Source of the DNA: Gammaproteobacteria bacterium
GTDB lineage: Bacteria; Pseudomonadota; Gammaproteobacteria; Immundisolibacterales; Immundisolibacteraceae
Assembly: GCA_003526065.1 (NCBI GenBank)
Contig: DQBD01000142.1
Span: 1-10,656, forward strand
DNA: 10,656 nt
Direction of reading: 5' to 3'
Shown here: one piece after another, positions 6,794 through 10,656 of the stretch
How positions within the stretch are numbered: position 1 is the first letter of the stretch
Layout: every line of letters starts with the position of its first letter
The notes under the pieces: model-generated
Databases searched by the model: none
The model's input: only the letters and a program-made list of their open reading frames with translations
What the model was told of the DNA's origin: nothing
Translations under genes and position numbers: made by a program

Positions 6794-7909
6794 ATGATCC
6801 GCCACGCCACGCTCGACGATCTGGACGCGCTGGTCGCCATCGAGGAGCGCTGTTTCGACAGCGACCGCCTGAGCCGGCGCAGCTTTCGTCACCTGCTGAC
6901 CCGCGGCCACGCCATCACCCTGGTGGTCGAGCGCGACGCGCACGTGTGCGGCTACGGCATGGTGCTGTGCAACACCGGCACCTCGCTTGGCCGGCTGTAC
7001 TCGTTTGCCGTCGATCCCGGGCGCCGGGGCCAGGGCCTGGCGCAGCACCTGCTGCTGGCCTGCGAGCAGGCGGCACTGGCGCGCGACTGCGTGACCCTGC
7101 GCCTGGAAGTGCGTCCGGACAACGCCGCCGCCATCCGCCTGTACGAGCGCAACGGCTACCGCCGCTTCGGCGTGCACGAGGATTACTACGAGGACCACGC
7201 CGAGGCACTGCGCTACGAAAAATCGCTGGCGCCGCACCTGCAGCCGGACCTGGCGGTGGTGCCGTACTACCAGCAGACGCTCGACTTCACCTGTGGCCCG
7301 GCGGCGCTGCTGATGGCCATGAAGGCGCTGCAGCCACGCCTGCACCTGGACCGCAAGCTCGAACTGCGCCTGTGGCGCGAGTCGACCACCGTGTTCATGA
7401 CCTCCGGCCACGGCGGCTGCGGACCGTACGGCCTGGCGCTGGCGGCCTGGCAGCGCGGCTTCGACGTGGAAGTGTTCGTCAACGACGAGGGGGCGCTGTT
7501 CGTCGACTCGGTGCGCAGCCCGGACAAGAAGGCGGTGATCACCCTGGTGCAGGAGGACTTCCTGGACCAGCTGCGCGCGCTGCCGGTGCCGCTGCATCGC
7601 GGCGCGGCCAGCCTGGACCAGCTGCAGGCGGCCTTCGCCGGCGGCGGCATCCCCATCGTGCTGATCAGCTCGTATCGCATTTACCGCGAGAAATTCCCGC
7701 ACTGGGTGGTGGTCACGGGCGTCGATGACCGCTACGTCTACGTGCACGACCCATTCGTCGACGAGGAGGCGGGCAAGACCCGCATGGACTGCATGAGCAT
7801 GCCGATCCTGAAGAAGGACTTCCAGCGCATGGCCCGCTACGGCAAGGCCGGGCAGCGGGCGGCGCTGGTGATCCGCCGCCGCGCGCGGCGCCGCACCGTC
7901 CGGAGCTGA
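6794..7909 (+). CDS. GNAT acetyltransferase fused to C39-like cysteine peptidase (DUF3335 type)
   Basis: This is a 371-residue two-domain cytoplasmic protein without a signal peptide. Residues 1-145 are a RimI-like GNAT domain. The acetyl-CoA loop is in FAVDPGRRGQGLAQHLL (71-87), followed by LEVRPDNAAAIRLYERNGYR (104-123). Residues 153-362 are a papain-fold, C39-like peptidase: Cys167 in DFTCGPAAL, His303 in PHWVVVTGV and Asp319 in YVHDPF form a plausible catalytic triad. A lysine/arginine-rich tail ends the protein. The gene is one base from the RimK-like ligase that follows, and I know this fusion as a recurring neighbour of RLAN-type RimK proteins. A role in trimming and acetylating a peptide or protein made or extended by the ligase is inference. 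No Shine-Dalgarno sequence is visible before ATG 6794. Substrate is unknown. Confidence 0.93.
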   Translation: MIRHATLDDLDALVAIEERCFDSDRLSRRSFRHLLTRGHAITLVVERDAHVCGYGMVLCNTGTSLGRLYSFAVDPGRRGQGLAQHLLLACEQAALARDCVTLRLEVRPDNAAAIRLYERNGYRRFGVHEDYYEDHAEALRYEKSLAPHLQPDLAVVPYYQQTLDFTCGPAALLMAMKALQPRLHLDRKLELRLWRESTTVFMTSGHGGCGPYGLALAAWQRGFDVEVFVNDEGALFVDSVRSPDKKAVITLVQEDFLDQLRALPVPLHRGAASLDQLQAAFAGGGIPIVLISSYRIYREKFPHWVVVTGVDDRYVYVHDPFVDEEAGKTRMDCMSMPILKKDFQRMARYGKAGQRAALVIRRRARRRTVRS

Positions 7910-7910
7910 C

Positions 7911-9314
7911 ATGTCGGTGCACCTGGTCGTGGTCGAACACCGCCGTGACTGGCCGGCGCATTTCCCGCCGGCCCTGGTGGTCACCGTGCAGGACTACCTG
8001 GCCACCCCCGAATACCAGAAGCTGCGCGACGTGCGCGTGCTGAACCTGTGCCGCGGCTACCGCTACCTGAGCCTGGGCTACTACTGCTCGCTGCTGGCCG
8101 AGGCCCGCCGCCACCGGGTGATTCCGGCCATGCGCGCCATCACCGACCTGTCGGCCAAGGCCATCTACAGCCTGGGCGCCGAGGACCTGGACGCGCAGGT
8201 GCACCGCTCACTGTCGCGGCGCATCGCGCGCGAGGCCGGGCGCAGCGCATTCGAGATGGACATCTACTTCGGCCGCTGCGCCGACGAGGCGCTGCAGGAC
8301 CTGGCCGAGGAAATCTTCGACCTGTTCCCGTGCCCGCTGCTGCGGGTGCAGTTCGAGCACGACAGCAAGTGGCGCATCAGCGCCATCCGCCCGCTGACAC
8401 TGCCGGCGGTGCCGGCCGAGCGGCACGAGCTGTTCGTGGCTGCCTTCGAGACCTACGTCAGCAAGCGCTGGCGCACGCCCAAGGTGCGCGAGACGGCGCG
8501 CTACGACGTCGCCATCCTGCACGATCCGGCCGAAAAGCTGCCGCCGACCAGCGCCCGCGGCCTGCGCAAGTTCGTGCGCGCCGGCAAGAAGCTCGGCCTG
8601 TCGGTGGACCTCATCACGCGCAAGGACTACGGCCGCCTGGCCGAGTACGACGCGCTGTTCATCCGCGAGACCACCGCCATCGACCACCACACCTACCGCT
8701 TCGCCAAGCGGGCGCAGGCCGAGGGCATGGTGGTGATCGACGACCCCGACTCGATCGTCAAGTGCACCAACAAGGTCTACCTGCACGAACTGCTGTCCGC
8801 CAATCGGGTGCCGGTGCCGCGCTCACGCGTGCTGCAGAAGGGTCAGCTCGAGCACCTGCCGGCCGATGCCGTCAGCTACCCGGCGGTGGTGAAGATTCCG
8901 GACGGCTCGTTCTCGCGCGGCGTGCACAAGGCCGACAACCGCGAGCAGCTGGAGCAGTTCGCGCGCGCGCTGCTGCGCGAATCGGACCTGATCCTGTTGC
9001 AGGAATTCGTGCCGACCGAGTTCGACTGGCGCATCGGCGTGCTCAACCGCGAGCCGGTGTTCGCCTGCCAGTACTTCATGTCCAAGCACCACTGGCAGAT
9101 CGTCAAGCACGGCGAGGGCGGACGCTTCACCGAGGGCGGCGCGCGCACGGTGGCGATCGACGACGCGCCGGCCATGGTGGTGAAGACCGCGCTGGCGGCC
9201 GCCAACCTGATCGGCGACGGCTTCTACGGCGTGGACCTGAAGCAGTTCGGCGAGCGGGTGGTGGTCATCGAGGTCAACGACAACCCCAACGTCGACCCCG
9301 GCGTCGAGGACGCG
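7911..9314 (+). CDS. RimK-like ATP-grasp ligase with RLAN domain (3'-truncated at junction)
   Basis: Residues 1 to about 190 match the RimK-like ATP-grasp N-terminal (RLAN) type of domain (VLNLCRGYRYLSLGYYCSLL, 43-62). The rest is an ATP-grasp ligase related to RimK, which adds glutamate to ribosomal protein S6. Visible are KCTNKVYLHELL (284-294), PAVVKIPDGSFSRGVHK (324-340), LLQEFVPTEFDWRIGVL (362-378) and the magnesium-binding end GFYGVDLK...VIEVNDNPN (437-460; Asp442, Glu454, Asn456). The start is ATG 7911 with GGAG five bases upstream, one base after the upstream stop. Recognisable homology ends at NVDPGVEDA (Ala468, codon 9312-9314). The frame then runs on, without a stop, through the antisense of kdsD and yrbG to the window end. 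That extension is not real protein. Probably 15-35 native C-terminal residues are missing. The substrate is unknown. Confidence 0.9.
9288..9314. other. junction between two truncated convergent genes
   Basis: To the left the plus strand encodes the RimK-like protein through Ala468 (9314). To the right the minus strand encodes KdsD through Arg254 (9314-9312). The bases 9288-9314 can be read as family-like sequence in both: NVDPGVEDA on plus and RVLDAGVDV on minus. This is therefore a breakpoint with up to about 27 bases of possible shared sequence. It contains a GCGTC-GAG-GACGC palindrome at 9301-9313. Either an assembly misjoin or a real rearrangement would explain it. Confidence 0.8.
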
Positions 9315-10073
9315 ACGCAGATCGCCGTCGGTGAACACGCCGACGACGCCGCCGGCCGCATCGACCACGGCGGTCATGCCCAGTCCCTTGCGCGTCATCT
9401 CGAGCAGGGCCTCGGACAGGCTGGCGTTCTCGGGAACCGTCGGCAGGCGGGCGCCGCCGTGCATCACGTCGGCGATCTTCAGCAGCAGGCGGCGGCCGAG
9501 CGAGCCGCCCGGATGCGACATCGCGAAGTCTTCCGGCGTGAAGCCGCGGGCCTCGAGCAAGGCGACGGCGAGGGCATCGCCCATCGCCAGCGTGGCCGTC
9601 GTGCTCGCGGTCGGCGCCAGGTTCAGCGGGCACGCCTCCATGGCCACAGATACATCGAGGTGGACCTCTGCAGACTGCGCCAGCGTCGAAGCCGGCTTGC
9701 CGGTCATCGCGATCATCGGCACCTGCAGGCGCTTGAGCAGTGGCAGCAGGGTGACGATCTCGGCCGTTTCGCCGGAGTAGGAGATGGCCAGCACCACGTC
9801 CAGGCGCGTGATCATGCCCAGGTCGCCGTGGCTGGCCTCGCCCGGGTGCACGAAGAACGCCGGCGAGCCGGTGGAGGCCAGCGTCGCCGCGATCTTGCCG
9901 CCGATGTGACCGGACTTGCCCATGCCGATGACGACGACGCGGCCGCGGCAGTCCAGCATCAGCCGGCAGGCCTGGGCGAAGCGCTCGTCGACGCGCGGCA
10001 GCAGGCCTGCGAGCGCGTCGCGCTCGATCTCGAGGGCGCGGCGGCCCAGAGCCTTGAGGGTATCGACGTCCAA
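9288..10073 (-). CDS. kdsD: arabinose-5-phosphate isomerase (3'-truncated at junction)
   Basis: KdsD turns ribulose 5-phosphate into arabinose 5-phosphate, the first step of KDO synthesis for lipopolysaccharide. The SIS domain is complete: VVVIGMGKSGHIGGKIAATL (46-65), FFVHPGEASHGDLGM (73-87), AISYSGETAEI (96-106), APTASTTATLAMGDALA (153-169) and AMSHPGGSLGRRLL (184-197, His187). The first CBS domain follows from about residue 203, with TRKGLGMTAVV (227-237) and GVFTDGDLRR (245-254). The second CBS domain, about 65 residues, is absent. Instead the frame runs into antisense of the RimK-like gene and stops at 8823 (416 codons in total), an artificial tail. The likely start is TTG at 10073, 12 bases after the yrbG stop; the next Met is residue 40, too far in. 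No clear Shine-Dalgarno sequence is visible. The yrbG-kdsD order is that of the E. coli yrbG-kdsD-kdsC-lpt cluster, so kdsC would be expected where the junction lies. Confidence 0.93.
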
Positions 10074-10085
10074 AGCGGTCGTGCG

Positions 10086-10656
10086 TCAGGTGCTGGCGGT
10101 GAGCGCGAGTATAAGCGTGTAGCCGCCGTAGACCGTCAGCAGCAGGCCGCCTTCGACCCGCTGGATGCCCGGCGGTGCGCCGCGAAAGCCGACGGCCGTG
10201 GCCCAGAGCATCAGCATCAGGCCGACCATGACCGGCAGGTCGCGCGTCAGCAGCATCGGGTCCGGGATCGGCCCCGGGGCGATGAAGGCCGGCGCCAGCA
10301 GGATGAACAGGATGTTGAACAGGTTGGAGCCGAGGATGTTGCCGACGGCGAGGTCGTTCTCGCCCTTGAGCAGACCGGTGATGCTGGCCGCCAGCTCGGG
10401 CAGGCTGGTGCCGACGGCGACGATGGTCAGGCCGATGACCAGATCGGACACGCCGAACTCGCGGGCGATGTTGGCGGCACCCCAGACCAGCAGCTGCGAG
10501 GCGCCGACCAGCAGCGGCAGGCCGACGGCGATCCAGCCGATCGCGCGGCCGCTGCCGATCGCGGGCGGCATCTCGGCCTGCTGCTCCACCAGCAGCGGAT
10601 CGTCGCCCTGGGTGCGCGCGGTGCGCAGCATCCACAGCAGCATCGCGACGAAGCCA
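10086..10656 (-). CDS. yrbG: calcium/sodium antiporter, YrbG family (5' end outside window)
   Basis: This is the C-terminal 190 codons of an inner-membrane cation exchanger of the Ca2+/Na+ antiporter family. The frame is open to the window edge; Met at 10643 is internal (preceded by GFVA), not the start. The second alpha-repeat is clear: GLTIVAVGTSLPELAASITG followed by VGNILGSNLFNILFILLAP, the acidic and polar ion-binding signature of the superfamily. Several hydrophobic helices follow (VMVGLMLMLWATAVGF, GLLLTVYGGYTLILALT). A hydrophilic, acidic loop (QGDDPLLVEQQAEMPPAIG) separates the two halves. It stops 12 bases before kdsD, consistent with the conserved yrbG-kdsD pair. Transported ion in vivo is not settled by sequence. 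Confidence 0.92.
   Translation of the reverse strand, partial: GFVAMLLWMLRTARTQGDDPLLVEQQAEMPPAIGSGRAIGWIAVGLPLLVGASQLLVWGAANIAREFGVSDLVIGLTIVAVGTSLPELAASITGLLKGENDLAVGNILGSNLFNILFILLAPAFIAPGPIPDPMLLTRDLPVMVGLMLMLWATAVGFRGAPPGIQRVEGGLLLTVYGGYTLILALTAST

Noticed and set aside
6686..7984. Minus-strand frame of 432 codons opposite the GNAT/C39 gene
   Set aside because: It is antisense to a recognised two-domain protein and shows no motif of its own.
8048..9334. Long plus-strand frame (428 codons) inside the RimK-like gene
   Set aside because: It is out of frame with a recognised ATP-grasp protein and has shadow composition rich in Arg, Ala, Gly and Pro, with no family motifs.
8823..10073. A 416-residue KdsD with a novel C-terminal domain
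   Set aside because: Everything past about residue 262 is antisense of the RimK-like gene's ATP-grasp domain. The expected second CBS domain is missing, so this is a truncation, not a fusion.
7911..10656. A single giant plus-strand reading frame of more than 900 codons starting with the RimK-like gene
   Set aside because: After 9314 it is Ala/Arg/Gln/His-rich antisense of kdsD and yrbG, both of which have clear family motifs on the minus strand. High-GC antisense frames are often open.
1..10656. tRNA or rRNA genes, CRISPR arrays, insertion sequences, phage or defence genes
   Set aside because: None was seen on reading both strands: no direct-repeat arrays, no transposase-like motifs, no terminal repeats and no cloverleaf-like segments.

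Overview
This is a GC-rich stretch of bacterial chromosome whose gene content and order point to a gammaproteobacterium. A coaBC-dut-algC run next to a divergent radC is the arrangement I know from Pseudomonas-like genomes. rpe beside trpE, and yrbG followed by kdsD, are also gammaproteobacterial pairings. I cannot name a genus. Except at the right-hand end the genes are housekeeping genes with high coding density.

Layout. (1) Positions 1-1425, minus strand: trpE, cut by the left window edge. It is preceded by a small intergenic region (1426-1638) with a likely promoter, a palindrome over the -35 box, an unexplained inverted repeat and a terminator-like hairpin behind rpe. (2) Positions 1639-5361, minus strand: a tight cluster transcribed coaBC > dut > algC > rpe (coenzyme A synthesis, dUTP hydrolysis, hexose-phosphate mutase, pentose-phosphate epimerase). 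coaBC/dut and algC/rpe overlap, and rpe probably starts with TTG. (3) Position 5576 onward, plus strand: radC, divergent from coaBC. (4) Positions 6282-6689, minus strand: a small secreted or membrane-anchored coiled-coil protein that looks like a YgiM/TIGR04211 protein without its SH3 domain. (5) From 6794, plus strand: a GNAT acetyltransferase fused to a C39-like cysteine peptidase, then one base later an RLAN-type RimK-like ATP-grasp ligase. These two probably form a peptide or protein modification system of unknown substrate and are the most interesting intact biology here. (6) Positions 9288-10656, minus strand: kdsD and, upstream of it, the C-terminal part of yrbG.

The main anomaly is near 9288-9314. 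The RimK-like gene (plus) and kdsD (minus) run into each other tail to tail. Each loses its 3' end at the same place, and each frame continues into the antisense of the other gene without a proper stop. Synonymous valine codon use also changes there: GTG-rich to the left on both strands, GTC-rich to the right. The simplest reading is that the last ~1.35 kb comes from another genome or another locus and was joined at a short shared sequence, either by an assembly chimera or by a real rearrangement. No RNA genes, CRISPR arrays, insertion sequences or phage genes were seen.
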